A stretch of DNA of 64,000 nt from Nonomuraea sp. SYSU D8015 (GCF_008065375.1 NZ_VJYI01000007.1:310001-374000), one strand, 5' to 3'; positions 45,302-54,550 are shown, counted from the stretch's first letter. Translations and numbers: made by a program. Notes: generated from the sequence alone by a model not told the origin.

Positions 45302-46141
45302 ATGAAGCCGCCGCTCCTGCTGATCGGGCAGGGCTCGCACGATGACGCCTACGCCGCGGAATTCGGCAGGTTCGTACACCGGCTCCGCTGCCGACTCGAC
45401 CAGACCGCCGCCGACGTCTCCGGCGGCTATCTGGAGCGGGCCACGCCGCGGCTGAGCGAGTCCGTCGCCTCGCTGGTCGCCAGGGGCCACCACCGGCTCG
45501 TGGCGATGCCGCTGAGCCTCAGCCGCCTGAGCGACGACTTCGGCGCCGCCATGGAGCGCGAGCAGCAGCGGCACCCGACGCTGATGTACGACTACGGCCG
45601 CCCCCTCGGCCCCGACCCGCGCGTGCTCGCGTTGCTGGCCGAGCGGCTCAAGGACGCCGCCGGCGAGCTCACCAGGCCGCGCCCGCTCGAGCTCGTGGGC
45701 GCCCGGCCCCGGCTGCGCGCCGTCGACGCGCCGGCCCCCGAGGACCTGCACGTGGAGCCGAGCGAGACCGCGGTCGTGCTGGTCGGCGAAGGATCCACGG
45801 ACGCGGCCGCCAACGCCGAGATCCACCGGGTGTCGCGGCTGTTCTGGGAGACGCATGCCTACGACTTCATGACCGTCGAGACCGCGTTCGTGTCGGTCAC
45901 CCCCCCGGGAGTGCCCGGCGGGCTCGAGCGCTGCCGCCGCCTGGGGGCCAAGCGTGTGATCGTGGTGCCGTACCTGCTGTTCGCGGGCGGCCTGCTGGAG
46001 CGCGTGTGGGCGCAGGCGCTGGCGTACGGCGCGGGCCACCCCGATCTCGACATCCGTTGCGCCGAGGTGATCGGCGACTGTGAGACGCTGGCCGACGTCG
46101 TGATCGACCGATACGAGGAAGCGCTGCAACTCGTCCCGTAA
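45302..46141 (+). CDS. CbiX-like sirohydrochlorin chelatase family protein lacking canonical histidines
   Basis: The 279-residue protein has the two-repeat fold of long CbiX chelatases, which insert cobalt or iron into sirohydrochlorin. The second half matches well (VVLVGEGSTDAAANAEIHR, TAFVSVTPPGVPGGLERCRR, VVPYLLFAGGLLERV). In the first half the metal-binding GHG(T/S)R is GQGSH, and the AGHAKGD segment of relatives is replaced by LSRLSDDFGAAME, so both usual histidines are gone; H10-H12-like GSHDD might compensate. It lies between cobL and cobT and may be a changed or inactive chelatase, or one with another ligand set. Confidence 0.78.
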   Translation: MKPPLLLIGQGSHDDAYAAEFGRFVHRLRCRLDQTAADVSGGYLERATPRLSESVASLVARGHHRLVAMPLSLSRLSDDFGAAMEREQQRHPTLMYDYGRPLGPDPRVLALLAERLKDAAGELTRPRPLELVGARPRLRAVDAPAPEDLHVEPSETAVVLVGEGSTDAAANAEIHRVSRLFWETHAYDFMTVETAFVSVTPPGVPGGLERCRRLGAKRVIVVPYLLFAGGLLERVWAQALAYGAGHPDLDIRCAEVIGDCETLADVVIDRYEEALQLVP

Positions 46142-46169
46142 AGCGCACGCCCCTGACCGGAGGTATGCC

Positions 46170-47438
46170 GTGCTCGCTGAGACTCTCGCCGCGATCCGCC
46201 CCGCCGACCCGGCGGCGATCGCCGAGGCCCGCGCCTACCAGGACCGCCTCACCAAGCCCCGGGGCTCCCTCGGCGCGCTGGAGGACATCGCGGTCCGCCT
46301 CGCGGGCGCGGCGGGCGCCTGCCCGCCGCCCATGCCCGCCCCCGCCGCGCTGGCCATCTTCGCGGCCGACCACGGCGTGCACGCCCGCGGCGTCACCCCG
46401 TGGCCGCAGGAGGTCACCGTCCAGATGGTGGCGAACTTCCTGGCCGGGGGCGCCGTCGCCAACGCCTTCGCCGCCCAGGCCGGCGTGTCCGTGACCGTGG
46501 TCGACGTCGGTGTCGCCGCCGACCTGCCCGACGCGCCCAACCTGGTCAAGCACAAGATCGGGTACGGCACCGCGGACCTGTCGCAGGGCCCCGCCATGAC
46601 CGTCGACCAGGCCGTCAGGGCTTTGGAGGCCGGGATCACGGTGGCCCGCGACCTGGTGGCCTCCGGGGCCCGCTGCCTGATCACCGGCGACATGGGCATC
46701 GCCAACACCACCGCCTCCGCCGCCCTGATCTCCGCCTTCACCGGCAGAGACGCGGCCGAGGTCACCGGCAGGGGGACGGGGATCGACGACGAGACGTACG
46801 CCCGCAAGGTGAGCATCGTCCGCCAGGCCCTCCGCGCGAACGACCTGCCGCCGGGCCCGCTCACGCCCACCTCAAGCCTCGCGACCACCCCGCCGCCCTC
46901 CACCACCGTCCACATCCACGGGCCTTCGCCGACACTGCCCACCTCGGAGACCGCGGCCACTTCGGCGAGTTCGGGGACGGCGGCGAGCTCAGAGGCGGCG
47001 GCTTCAGGGGCGGCGGCTTCAGGGGCGGCGGCTTCAGGGGCGGCGGCGGATGCGGGCATGTCGGCGAGTGAGGCGCTGCGCGCGCTGGCCGCCGTCGGCG
47101 GGTTCGAGCACGCCGCGCTCGCGGGCTTCATCCTGGGCGGCGCGGCGGCCCGCGTGCCGGTGATCCTCGACGGCGTCATCGCCGGCGCCGCCGCCCTGGT
47201 GGCCGCCGCGCTCGACCCCGCCGCGCCCGATCACTGCGTCGCCGGGCACCGCTCCGCCGAGCCGGGTCACACCGCCGCGCTCGCCCACCTCGGGCTGCGC
47301 CCCCTGGTCGACCTGGAGCTGCGGCTCGGCGAGGGCAGCGGGGGCCTGCTCGCCCACCCGATGGTCTGCGCGGCCGTGCGGGTGATGCACGACGTGGCCA
47401 CGTTCGACGCCGCGGGAGTGACCGAGAAGCCCATGTGA
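46170..47438 (+). CDS. cobT: Nicotinate-nucleotide:dimethylbenzimidazole phosphoribosyltransferase with insert
   Basis: CobT makes alpha-ribazole phosphate for the lower ligand of B12. Family motifs are present: KPRGSLGALEDIA, FAADHGVHARGVTPWPQEVT, ITGDMGIANTTASAA, GRGTGIDD, and the catalytic glutamate E388 in RLGEGSGG. GTG start with GGAGGT five bases upstream. At 422 residues it is about 70 longer than usual. Residues about 231-299 are a Ser/Thr/Pro/Ala-rich insert ending in four SGAAA-type repeats that come from a 15-base tandem repeat. The insert sits in a surface loop between conserved blocks, so activity may be kept. Confidence 0.92.
   Translation: MLAETLAAIRPADPAAIAEARAYQDRLTKPRGSLGALEDIAVRLAGAAGACPPPMPAPAALAIFAADHGVHARGVTPWPQEVTVQMVANFLAGGAVANAFAAQAGVSVTVVDVGVAADLPDAPNLVKHKIGYGTADLSQGPAMTVDQAVRALEAGITVARDLVASGARCLITGDMGIANTTASAALISAFTGRDAAEVTGRGTGIDDETYARKVSIVRQALRANDLPPGPLTPTSSLATTPPPSTTVHIHGPSPTLPTSETAATSASSGTAASSEAAASGAAASGAAASGAAADAGMSASEALRALAAVGGFEHAALAGFILGGAAARVPVILDGVIAGAAALVAAALDPAAPDHCVAGHRSAEPGHTAALAHLGLRPLVDLELRLGEGSGGLLAHPMVCAAVRVMHDVATFDAAGVTEKPM
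46989..47048 (+). repeat. Four-copy 15-bp tandem repeat inside cobT
   Basis: Units TCAGAGGCGGCGGCT, TCAGGGGCGGCGGCT (twice) and TCAGGGGCGGCGGCG follow each other without gaps and encode Ser-(Glu/Gly)-Ala-Ala-Ala. The 15-base length keeps the frame, so copy number can change without breaking the gene. Confidence 0.9.
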
Positions 47439-47450
47439 TAAAGGATCATC

Positions 47451-48467
47451 ATGTCCCGTTTCGGCGCGATGTACGGCCCGGACTTCACGTTCCTGGGCGT
47501 GGACCGCTGCGACGTCGGCGACCCGGCCAGCTACGAGGGCGCCGACGTGGTGATCATCGGCGCCCCCTTCGACGGCGGCACCTCGAACCGCCCAGGGGCC
47601 AGGTTCGGCCCGCAGGCGCTGCGCAAGGCGTGCTACCTGCCCTTCGACGGCTCCCGGCCCAGCCTGGCACTGCGCGTGGACGCGCTGAAGGACCTGCGCG
47701 TGCTCGACGCCGGTGACGTCGAGTGCTATTCGGGCGACGTCGAGGGCTCGCTGGCCGCGATCGAGGAGGCCGTGCACCGCATCGCGGCCTCGGGCGCGAT
47801 CCCGCTGGTGCTCGGGGGCGACCACACGATCGCGCTGCCCGACGCGCGGGGCACGGCCAGGGCACACACGCCCGGCCGCACCTCGATGATCCACTTCGAC
47901 GCCCATGCCGACACGGGCGACTTCACCTACGGCCACCACCTGTACGGCCACGGCCAGCCCATGCGGCGGCTCATCGAGTCGGGCGCCATCCGCGGCGACA
48001 GGTTCCTGCAGATCGGGCTGCGCGGCTACTGGCCCGAGCCCGCCACCCTGTCCTGGATGGCCTCGCAGCGCATGCGTTCGTACGAGATGACCGAGATCGT
48101 GGCGCGCGGGCTCGACGAGGTCCTGACCGAGGCGTTCCGCATCGCGCTCGACGAGTGCGACCAGATCTTCCTGTCCGTGGACATCGACGTCTGCGACCCC
48201 GGCCACGCGCCGGGCACCGGGACGCCCGAACCCGGCGGGCTCACGGCCAGGCAGCTCCTCGACGCCGTGCGCAGGATCTGCTACGAGCTTCCCGTGGCGG
48301 GCATGGAGCTGGTCGAGGTGGCGCCGCCGTACGATCATGCGGACATCACCGCGTATCTCGGGAACCGGGTTATTCTTGAGGCGCTGTCAGCGATGGCCAG
48401 ACGCCGCAAGGACGACGAGGGCGGGCCTCGCTGGGATCCTCGCCAGCCCCTTCTCGATGGTCGTTAA
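47451..48467 (+). CDS. Agmatinase/ureohydrolase-family enzyme
   Basis: A 338-residue arginase-fold protein with the Mn ligands in GGDHTIALP, HFDAHADTGD and SVDIDVCDPGHAPGTGTPEP. It hydrolyses a guanidino compound (agmatine, guanidinobutyrate or guanidinopropionate) to urea and an amine. Exact substrate is not readable from the motifs. It starts 12 bases after cobT with AAGGATC upstream, so it is co-transcribed with cobalamin genes without an evident metabolic reason. Confidence 0.87.
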   Translation: MSRFGAMYGPDFTFLGVDRCDVGDPASYEGADVVIIGAPFDGGTSNRPGARFGPQALRKACYLPFDGSRPSLALRVDALKDLRVLDAGDVECYSGDVEGSLAAIEEAVHRIAASGAIPLVLGGDHTIALPDARGTARAHTPGRTSMIHFDAHADTGDFTYGHHLYGHGQPMRRLIESGAIRGDRFLQIGLRGYWPEPATLSWMASQRMRSYEMTEIVARGLDEVLTEAFRIALDECDQIFLSVDIDVCDPGHAPGTGTPEPGGLTARQLLDAVRRICYELPVAGMELVEVAPPYDHADITAYLGNRVILEALSAMARRRKDDEGGPRWDPRQPLLDGR

Positions 48468-48503
48468 CACGGGCGCATCAAATGACGGATTGAGAGCCGG
48501 TAG

Positions 48504-48518
48504 GTTTACCTCCTAAAC
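48504..48518. promoter_or_regulatory. Small inverted repeat upstream of the siroheme synthase gene
   Basis: GTTTA-CCTCC-TAAAC lies 30 bases before the start at 48548, in an AT-richer 80-base gap. It could be an operator or promoter element. No known consensus was matched. Confidence 0.3.
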
Positions 48519-48547
48519 ACAACCTTCGCGAATGGGAGATTCCCCTC

Positions 48548-49780
48548 ATGGGCCCCTACCTCCTCGGCCTGCGGCTTTCCGGCCGCCGGGTGCTCGTCGT
48601 GGGCGGCGGCCGCGTCGCGCAGCGGCGCGTCCCCGCGCTGCTAGAGGCCGGTGCGGAGGTCACCGTCGTGTCGCCGAGCGTGACCCCGGCACTCGACGAC
48701 CTGATCGCCGCAGGCAGGGTCACCTGGCACGCCCGGCCCTACGAGGTCGGCGACTGCGACGGCGCCTGGCTCGTCCAGGCCTGCACCTCCGACAGGTCCG
48801 TCAACACCGCGATCGCCGCGGAGGCGGAGGCCAAGCGCGTGTGGTGCGTGCGGGCCGACGACAAGGACGCCTCCGCCGCGTGGACGCCGGCGACGGGGCG
48901 GGTCGACGAGATCAGCGTGGCCGTCACGGCGGGCGGCGACCCGCGCAGGGCCGCCGGCATCAGAGACGCGGTCGTCGAGGCACTGCGTGACGGCACCGTC
49001 GACGCGCGGCGTAACCGTACGAAACCGGTCGGCGTGGCTCTGGTCGGCGGCGGCCCAGGCGACCCCGGCCTGATCAGCGTCCGCGGGCGGCAGCTGCTGG
49101 CGCAGGCCGACGTCGTGGTCGCCGACCGGCTCGCGCCCCGCGCCCTGCTCGACGAGCTCGCGCCCGACGTCGAGCTGGTCGACGCCGCCAAGGTGCCCTA
49201 CGGCCGGTCGCTGTCCCAGGAGACGATCAACGAGCTGCTCGTCGATCGGGCCAGGCAGGGCAAGTTCGTGGTGCGGCTCAAGGGCGGCGACCCGTTCGTG
49301 TTCGGGCGGGGCGGCGAGGAGATGATCGCCTGCGCGGAGGCCGGCATCCCCGTGCTGGTCGTGCCGGGCATCACCAGCGCCGTCGCGGTGCCCGCGGCGG
49401 CCGGGGTGCCGGTGACGCATCGCGGGGTCAGCCAGGAGTTCCACGTGATCTCCGTGCACGTGGCGCCCGACGATCCCAAGTCGACCGTCGACTGGCCCGC
49501 CCTGGCTCGCTCCCAGGGCACGCTGGTGCTGCTGATGGCCGTCGAACGGCTGGCCAAGGTGGCCGAGGCGCTCGTTCGCGACGGACGTCCCCCGGAGACT
49601 CCCGTAATGGTGGTACAGGACGGTACCCTTCCGACCCAGCGGGCGGTTATCGCTTCGCTTTCCACCGTGGCCGACCGCGTGTCCGCGGCTGGGATACGGC
49701 CGCCGGCGATCGTCATCGTCGGCGACGTCGTCAGGGTCGGCCAGGAGGTCGAGATGGTTCGAGCGGAGCGCTTGCCGTGA
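48548..49780 (+). CDS. cysG: CysG-type siroheme synthase / uroporphyrinogen-III C-methyltransferase fusion
   Basis: A 410-residue bifunctional protein. The N-terminal NAD-binding precorrin-2 dehydrogenase/ferrochelatase part (VLVVGGGRVAQRRVPALLE, GRVDEISVAVTAGGDPRRA) covers about residues 1-150. A CobA-type SAM methyltransferase follows (VALVGGGPGDPGLISVRG, VVRLKGGDPFVFGRGGEE, VVPGITSAVAVPAAAGVPV). It makes precorrin-2 and siroheme, the branch point for B12 and sulfite reductase. GGGAG precedes the ATG. Its TGA overlaps the GTG of the next GTPase gene (49777-49780). Confidence 0.92.
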   Translation: MGPYLLGLRLSGRRVLVVGGGRVAQRRVPALLEAGAEVTVVSPSVTPALDDLIAAGRVTWHARPYEVGDCDGAWLVQACTSDRSVNTAIAAEAEAKRVWCVRADDKDASAAWTPATGRVDEISVAVTAGGDPRRAAGIRDAVVEALRDGTVDARRNRTKPVGVALVGGGPGDPGLISVRGRQLLAQADVVVADRLAPRALLDELAPDVELVDAAKVPYGRSLSQETINELLVDRARQGKFVVRLKGGDPFVFGRGGEEMIACAEAGIPVLVVPGITSAVAVPAAAGVPVTHRGVSQEFHVISVHVAPDDPKSTVDWPALARSQGTLVLLMAVERLAKVAEALVRDGRPPETPVMVVQDGTLPTQRAVIASLSTVADRVSAAGIRPPAIVIVGDVVRVGQEVEMVRAERLP

Positions 49781-52533
49781 ACACGGCCATGGATGACGGG
49801 CGGCAGGAGTCACCGGGGGAGCAGACGTTGAGCTTCCGGCCGGTGCGTGACGACGACACATTCGACGCCTTCGCGGCGGGCCCCGCCAAGGGCGCGCGCC
49901 GTGACGACAAGCGAGAGCAGACCGGCGATGAAGAGCCGGCGGCGGGGGAAACGGGCGCGACCACCGAGTCGGAGGCCGCCGCGGACCCCCCTCAGCCCGT
50001 GAACTTCTTCGCACCCCGCAAGCCGGTCACCGGCGGGGGCCGCCCCAAGCCGGGGGATCCGCCTGCCTCCACGCCCGCCGCCTCGGGTTGGGACCCGGCC
50101 GCCCCGGGGAAGCCTGACCCGGCGCCGGACAAGCCCGCCGATTCGGCCTCTCCCGGCGGCCCCTCCCTTTTTGTGAGGCCCGCCACGCGCGGCGGATTCG
50201 CCACGACCGACGAGGCCGTCCCCGACCAGGACGAGCCGGCCGCCCACGAGGAGACGGCGATCGCACCGGCCTCCGACCAGGCGGGCAACGCGCAGCAGAC
50301 CGGCGAGGAGCCGACCGCCGAGCAGACGTCTGGCGACGAGCCGTCCGAGAACGAGACATCTGGCGACGAGCCGTCCGACGAGCAGCCGTCACCCGCGGCT
50401 GAGCTGTCCGGCTCCGGCGACGAGCTCGAGCCGGAAGACGCCCAGTCGCAAGCCGACGAGCTCGATCAGCCGGGCGACGAGGAATCCCCGGATGAGGCGC
50501 AGGACGAGCCCTCCGGCGAGGCCGAGGACGAGCCTTCGGACAGCGCGGAGGACGAGATCTCGGCCGAGGTGCCGGACGAGCCCTCGGCTGAGACCGCCGA
50601 CGAGACGCCCGCCGAGAACGAGACGTCCGCTGCCGACGAGACTTCCGGCGAAGGGCTGGACGAGACCCCCGATACGGACGAGGCCTCTGACGAAGGGCCG
50701 GACGCGATCTCGGACGAAGGGCTGGACGAGGCGTCCGACGTGACCCCTGAGGCCGCGACCTCGTCCGAAGCCCCGGACGAAGTCCCGGACGAAGTCGAAG
50801 CCACAGCCGAGGCCCTTTCCCCAGAGGCCGTGAAGACCTCCGAGGAGCACGAGGAGACCTCCAAGGGGACGGACGGCACCCGTACCGAGGAGTTGCCTGC
50901 CGAGGCGGCCGAGGCGCTCATGGCGGCGCTCGACGCACTCCGGGAGAGCGTCGCCGACCTGCGCTTCGGCCTCGACCTCCCCGGCGCCGAGGAGGCCAGG
51001 CAGGCGCAGGCCGACCTGCTGGCCCAGCTGGAGGACTACGTGCTGCCCCGGGTCAGGACCAGCACCGCCCCGGCCCTCATCGTGGTCGCTGGCTCGACCG
51101 GCGCAGGCAAGTCCACCCTGGTCAACTCCCTGGCCGAGCGCAACGTCTCGCGCACCGGCGTACGCCGCCCGACCACCGGCACCCCCGTCCTCGTCTGCCA
51201 CCCCGAAGACCGCGCCTGGTTCACGGAGGGCGAGCTGCTCGGCAACCTGCAGCGGCTCGACAAGCCGCCGACCGACGCAGCGACGGGCGGCATCGTGGTC
51301 GTCGCGACCGAGAAGCTCCCGCAGGGCGTCGCGCTGCTCGACACCCCCGACATCGACTCGGTCGTCGAGGAGCACCACGAGGTCGCCCACCGCATGCTCG
51401 ACGCCGCCGACCTGTGGATATTCGTCACCACGGCGGCCCGCTACGCCGACGCCCCCGCGTGGAACCTGCTCAAGCTGGCCAAGGAACGCGGCGCCCGGCT
51501 CGCCATCGTCCTGTCGAGAGTGCCGTCGAGGTCGACCGACGTCGTGCTGAAGCACTTCGTCCGCATGCTCACCGAATACGGCCTGGGCGAGATCGACCGA
51601 TTCGTCATCCACGAGTCGAAGGTCGAAGACGGCAGGCTCCCCGACAGCGAGGTGACCGAGCTGCGCCTCTGGCTGGCCGAGCTGTCGGTGGACGAGGAGC
51701 GGCGCGCGCAGGCCGTCCGCGAGACACTCAACGGCGTGCTTAACAGCTTCCGCACCCGCGTGCCTGCGCTGGCCAAGCACCTGGAGGCGCAGGTCGCGTT
51801 CAGGACGGAGCTGCGCAGGGACGTCGAGTCAGCCTTCCTCGGCGCGCTCGGCGCGATCGACAAGGCGTCGAAGAACGGCTCGCTCCTCCACGGCGAGGTG
51901 CTGGCCCGCTGGCAGGACTTCGCCGGCTCCGGAGACCTTATGCGCTCGCTGCGGCTGCGCAGGCGCGGCCGGGCGGCCAGGCAGGCGCCCGAGCGGATCC
52001 TCGCGTTCAAGGCGGCGATCCGCACCGGCCTGGAGTCGGTGATCGTCGCTGCCGCCAACCGCGCCGCCGAGGAGGTGGTGGCGCGCTGGCGGCACCGCGC
52101 CGAGCTGGGCGCCAAGCTCGCCGAGGGCCTCGACCGGCCCTCGGACAATCTCGTACGGCATACCAGCCGGGCCATCGCGTCCTGGCAGGAGCACCTGGGC
52201 GAGCTCGTACGCACCGAGGGTGTGGCGAAGCGGTCGGTGTCGAAGCTGGTCTCGTTCGACCCCGAGGCGCTCTCGCTGATCTTCATGGTCGCGATGTTCA
52301 ACGGGAGCAACGGCGAAGGCGTGCCGCACCGGCTGGTCAACGCCCTGCTCGGCGCGGAGTCGCTGCGCGGCATCGGCGCCAAGGCGCTCAGTGACCTGAG
52401 GGCGAGGATCGGCATGCTGTTCGACGAGGAGGCCATGCGTTACGCGCAAGCGCTCGACTCCGCGGGCATTCCCGACGAGTCCGTCGCGACCCGCCTCTAC
52501 CAGGCAACGTACAACCTCGAGGTCGCTCGATGA
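49777..52533 (+). CDS. Dynamin-like GTPase with acidic disordered N-terminus (DynA-like)
   Basis: A 918-residue protein. Residues 1-380 are disordered and very acidic, with many DE-P/S-(D/S)E repeats. A GTPase follows with P-loop AGSTGAGKST (GSTGAGKS from 439), switch-I TGVRRPTTGTP, DTPDIDS as G3, and a helical C-terminus without a membrane helix. It is coupled to the next GTPase gene by an ATGA overlap, and both share TGVRRPTT. The pair followed by ssb recalls the Streptomyces dynA-dynB locus needed for sporulation septa; that orthology is from memory and the acidic extension is unusual. The start GTG 49777 is followed by ATG 49789. Confidence 0.75.
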   Translation: MNTAMDDGRQESPGEQTLSFRPVRDDDTFDAFAAGPAKGARRDDKREQTGDEEPAAGETGATTESEAAADPPQPVNFFAPRKPVTGGGRPKPGDPPASTPAASGWDPAAPGKPDPAPDKPADSASPGGPSLFVRPATRGGFATTDEAVPDQDEPAAHEETAIAPASDQAGNAQQTGEEPTAEQTSGDEPSENETSGDEPSDEQPSPAAELSGSGDELEPEDAQSQADELDQPGDEESPDEAQDEPSGEAEDEPSDSAEDEISAEVPDEPSAETADETPAENETSAADETSGEGLDETPDTDEASDEGPDAISDEGLDEASDVTPEAATSSEAPDEVPDEVEATAEALSPEAVKTSEEHEETSKGTDGTRTEELPAEAAEALMAALDALRESVADLRFGLDLPGAEEARQAQADLLAQLEDYVLPRVRTSTAPALIVVAGSTGAGKSTLVNSLAERNVSRTGVRRPTTGTPVLVCHPEDRAWFTEGELLGNLQRLDKPPTDAATGGIVVVATEKLPQGVALLDTPDIDSVVEEHHEVAHRMLDAADLWIFVTTAARYADAPAWNLLKLAKERGARLAIVLSRVPSRSTDVVLKHFVRMLTEYGLGEIDRFVIHESKVEDGRLPDSEVTELRLWLAELSVDEERRAQAVRETLNGVLNSFRTRVPALAKHLEAQVAFRTELRRDVESAFLGALGAIDKASKNGSLLHGEVLARWQDFAGSGDLMRSLRLRRRGRAARQAPERILAFKAAIRTGLESVIVAAANRAAEEVVARWRHRAELGAKLAEGLDRPSDNLVRHTSRAIASWQEHLGELVRTEGVAKRSVSKLVSFDPEALSLIFMVAMFNGSNGEGVPHRLVNALLGAESLRGIGAKALSDLRARIGMLFDEEAMRYAQALDSAGIPDESVATRLYQATYNLEVAR

Positions 52534-54152
52534 CCACCATGACCACCAGGCCAGGGCTCGCTCCGCGGTTGACCGCGCTCACCAAGGTGGTGGAGCTGGG
52601 GCCCGGACGGCTCGATCCCAAGCTGCTCAACGACGCCGGCGCGCTGCTGCAGCGGGCCGGTGAGCGACTCAAACTGTCGTCCGAGCACACCGTCGTCGCC
52701 CTCGCGGGCGGCACGGGCAGCGGCAAGTCGTCGCTGTTCAACGCGATCTCCGGGCTCGAGCTGTCGCCCACCGGCGTACGCAGGCCGACCACCGCCCGCA
52801 CCCACGCCTGCGTGTGGGGGCTCGAGGGCGCGGCGCCGCTGCTCGACTGGCTGCAGATCCAGTGGCGCCACCGCTTCTCCCGGGCCAGCGCACTCGACAA
52901 GGGAGACAGCCAGCTCCACGGGCTCATCCTGCTCGACCTGCCCGACCACGACTCGATCAGGGCGCTCACCGACACCGAGGCCGACCGGCTCATCGGGCTG
53001 GCCGACCTGGTGGTGTGGGTGCTCGACCCGCAGAAGTACGCCGACGCCTCGACGCACCGGCGCTACGTGACGGAGCTGGCGGGGCACGACGCGGTGACCG
53101 TGTTCGCGCTCAACCAGGCCGACCGGCTCACCACCGAGGAGCTGGCCGAGCTGGTCATCGACCTCAACGACCTGCTGCGGCGCGAGGGCGTCGAACATCC
53201 GAGCGTGGTGCCCACCTCGGCGGTCACCGGGCGCGGCATCGAGAGCCTCAAGAGCGTCATCGCGACCGCCGTCGCGCGCCGCCGCGCCGCCATCCAGAAG
53301 CTGGAGGCCGACCTGCACCGGCTGGAGCAGCGCCTCATCGAGGCGATGCCGCTGGGCGAGGCCCTGTCCGCGCCGTCGTCGGTCGACGAGGCCCGCAGGA
53401 TGGGGCTGACGGACGCGCTGTGCGACGCGGTGGGCGTACCGGCCGTGGGCGAGGCCATGGAGAACGTCTACGCCGAGCGGTCCACCCGGTGGGTCGGGTG
53501 GCCGTACCCGCGGTGGATCGACAAGTTCCGCTCCGACCCCCTGAAGATGCTGCGCCTGGACGATGTGGCCGACGAGATCCGCGGCATCACGACGGGCTCG
53601 GTGAGCGCGCAGTCGGCCGAGGTCGCCAACGCCGTGCATGCGCTCGCCGACGGGCTCTCCATGAACATGAGCCCCGTGTGGCGTACGGCCGTCCACCAGG
53701 CCGCCAGGTCCCGCGCGGGCCAGCTGCCCCAGGCGCTCACCGAGGACCTCGCGGAGGTGGCGCCGCAGCTCGACCGGGTGCCCGGATGGTGGCGCCTGCT
53801 CAAGGTGTGGCAATACCTCCTGGTGGCGGCGTTCCTCGCCGGAGCGCTCTGGCTGGTGGCAGGCCTGCTCATGCCGGGGCAGCTGCCGCCGTCGCTGCAA
53901 CTGCTCGGTGACAGCGGGGCGCTGCCGTGGGTGGGGCTCATGATGGCCTCGGTGCTGGGGTTGGGAGCGCTGTCGGGCATCGCGTCCCGCAACTTCGTGG
54001 AGCTGGGCGCGTCGCGGGAGCGTGAGCGGCTGGAGCGCGAGATGCGGCGGCGGGTCGCGGCCGTGTCCGCGACGATGGTCGTCGAGCCCGTGGAACGCGA
54101 ACTGGCCCGCCACCACGCCTTCTACACAGCCCTCCGCGACCTGTCCGCCTGA
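52530..54152 (+). CDS. Dynamin/YfjP-like GTPase with two membrane helices (DynB-like)
   Basis: A 540-residue GTPase with P-loop GGTGSGKSS near residue 60, switch-I TGVRRPTTARTHA, G3 DLPDHDS and G4 NQAD. The C-terminal half has a helical region and two membrane segments (VWQYLLVAAFLAGALWLVAG at about 427-449 and LPWVGLMMASVLGLGALSGI at about 466-487), so it should sit at the membrane and recruit its partner. The ATG overlaps the stop of the first GTPase gene. Paired bacterial dynamins of this type stabilise division septa in Streptomyces. Confidence 0.8.
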   Translation: MTTMTTRPGLAPRLTALTKVVELGPGRLDPKLLNDAGALLQRAGERLKLSSEHTVVALAGGTGSGKSSLFNAISGLELSPTGVRRPTTARTHACVWGLEGAAPLLDWLQIQWRHRFSRASALDKGDSQLHGLILLDLPDHDSIRALTDTEADRLIGLADLVVWVLDPQKYADASTHRRYVTELAGHDAVTVFALNQADRLTTEELAELVIDLNDLLRREGVEHPSVVPTSAVTGRGIESLKSVIATAVARRRAAIQKLEADLHRLEQRLIEAMPLGEALSAPSSVDEARRMGLTDALCDAVGVPAVGEAMENVYAERSTRWVGWPYPRWIDKFRSDPLKMLRLDDVADEIRGITTGSVSAQSAEVANAVHALADGLSMNMSPVWRTAVHQAARSRAGQLPQALTEDLAEVAPQLDRVPGWWRLLKVWQYLLVAAFLAGALWLVAGLLMPGQLPPSLQLLGDSGALPWVGLMMASVLGLGALSGIASRNFVELGASRERERLEREMRRRVAAVSATMVVEPVERELARHHAFYTALRDLSA

Positions 54153-54181
54153 CCCGGAAAGCGCCCACCCACTCGCCTGAT

Positions 54182-54264
54182 GGCGCGCCGAGTCCTGGCG
54201 TGGCGGCGCATCCGTCGCTTGGTGGCGCGCCGAGCCTGGCGTGGCGGCGCATCCGTCGCTTGGT
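54182..54264. repeat. Two-copy 41/42-bp tandem repeat between GTPase and ssb genes
   Basis: A unit beginning GGCGCGCCGAG and ending CATCCGTCGCTTGGT occurs at 54182-54223 and 54224-54264 (one base shorter), with a third partial GGCGCG at 54265. It lies in the 398-base gap 54153-54550, where I see no gene. The rest of the gap is GC-rich with scattered GGCGCG and GCCTG words. Confidence 0.85.
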
Positions 54265-54550
54265 GGCGCGTCCGCCTCGCCTGCTGGCGGGTCTCGCGCT
54301 CGGGGTGTGCCCACCTCGGCCTGTTGGTGTGTGCAACTCCGGCGGCGCGCCGCGCGCGGCATTCTCGAGGCGGCATTCTTGAGGCCGCTCTCTAGGGGTG
54401 GCTCGGTTGGGCGGCTCTATCCACAAGCCTCACCTGCCCGACCCCTCCATCCACAGAATCCCGTTCGGCGTCCCGCACCCGCGCCCGCCTCCGGCACCGT
54501 ATTGCCAGGTCGCGGGCAGCCGGCCCGCCCGCCACATCGGGAGGCACGGG

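Noticed and set aside
48900..50014. Minus-strand frames opposite cysG and the first GTPase
   Set aside because: Shadow frames; the plus strand carries conserved SAM-methylase and GTPase motifs.
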